From Alphaproteobacteria bacterium (GTDB taxonomy: Bacteria > Pseudomonadota > Alphaproteobacteria > Micavibrionales > Micavibrionaceae), in the NCBI GenBank assembly GCA_023301785.1, contig JALZUF010000088.1, forward strand, positions 1 to 5,712: a stretch of 5,712 bases of DNA, in the 5' to 3' direction. Shown piece after piece: positions 5,590 through 5,712 of this stretch. The translations under genes and the position numbers were made by a program. The number at the start of each line of letters is the position of its first letter. The stretch's first letter is position 1. Below the pieces are notes generated by a model. The model saw nothing but the letters and a program-made list of their open reading frames with translations, had not been told where the DNA came from and did not search any database.

Positions 5590-5712
5590 TTATTTACGCA
5601 CTGCGCCCTTGCATGGGAAATACTCGAATAGTGCCAAGCTGACGGCTGGTGCGGCTATGAATTCATCGTGGTGAGAGTTACCTGCTAGATACTTCCAGAC
5701 AATATCTTGAAG
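5590..5712 (-). CDS. Possible C-terminal 40 residues of a convergent gene (cut by window edge)
   Basis: On the minus strand an open frame enters from the right edge and runs 40 codons to a TAA at 5590-5592. The translation begins LQDIVWKYLAGNSHHDEFIA and ends LALFEYFPCKGAVRK. It looks protein-like (balanced composition, amphipathic LALFEYF) and would end 7 bp from the stop of the convergent HMA gene, a normal tail-to-tail layout. I do not recognise the family. Forty open codons can occur by chance, and no start codon is within view, so this is a tentative partial gene. No intrinsic terminator is visible between the two stops. Confidence 0.45.
   Translation of the reverse strand, partial: LQDIVWKYLAGNSHHDEFIAAPAVSLALFEYFPCKGAVRK

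Noticed and set aside
5634..5649. Imperfect hairpin CCAAGC...GCTGG considered as a terminator of the HMA unit
   Set aside because: Short bulged stem with no following U-tract, and it lies inside the possible convergent gene.

Overview
The window looks like chromosomal DNA from a Gram-negative bacterium, most likely an alphaproteobacterium of fairly low GC (mid-40s percent by eye). The grounds are a long-chain polyprenyl diphosphate synthase of the quinone side-chain type, a plant/bacterial-type pyruvate phosphate dikinase, secreted proteins with standard Sec signal peptides, and a predicted outer-membrane barrel. From memory, ppdK, a TrmN6-like methyltransferase and a divergent polyprenyl synthase lie near each other in many alphaproteobacteria. 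This taxonomic call is inference. I see no rRNA, tRNA, CRISPR array, insertion sequence or phage gene.

Left block (1-3544, all minus strand). Five genes are read from 3544 down to 1. They are a TrmN6-like tRNA methyltransferase (2813-3544), a secreted DUF2147 protein (2338-2787), a GNAT acetyltransferase (1847-2338), an unrecognised 218-residue protein (1149-1805), and the N-terminal 355 residues of pyruvate phosphate dikinase, which runs off the left edge (1-1067). Spacings are 25 nt, a 1-nt TAATG overlap, 41 nt and 81 nt. The first three genes look like one transcription unit. The last two may be read through or have their own promoters. A 19-bp palindrome sits just upstream of the unrecognised gene.

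Right block (3565-5582, plus strand). The polyprenyl diphosphate synthase (3565-4575) starts only 20 bp from the divergent methyltransferase start, so promoters for the pair must overlap coding sequence. After a 77-bp gap comes a tight two-gene unit: a predicted outer-membrane/exported protein (4653-5276), then 12 nt later a periplasmic heavy-metal-associated (HMA) domain protein with a CxxC metal site (5289-5582). These two suggest an envelope metal-handling (copper-like) function. At the right edge an open minus-strand frame (5590-5712) may be the C-terminus of a convergent gene.

The core genes are housekeeping: central carbon metabolism, tRNA modification and quinone biosynthesis. The less ordinary content is the unrecognised gene with a possible permuted papain-like His...Cys layout, its upstream palindrome, and the exported-barrel plus HMA pair. 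Two start codons are set inside longer open frames, because the shorter starts begin at clear signal peptides. No gene-free stretch exceeds 300 bases; the longest clear gap, 1068-1148, is AT-rich and contains only the ppdK ribosome binding site that I can support.
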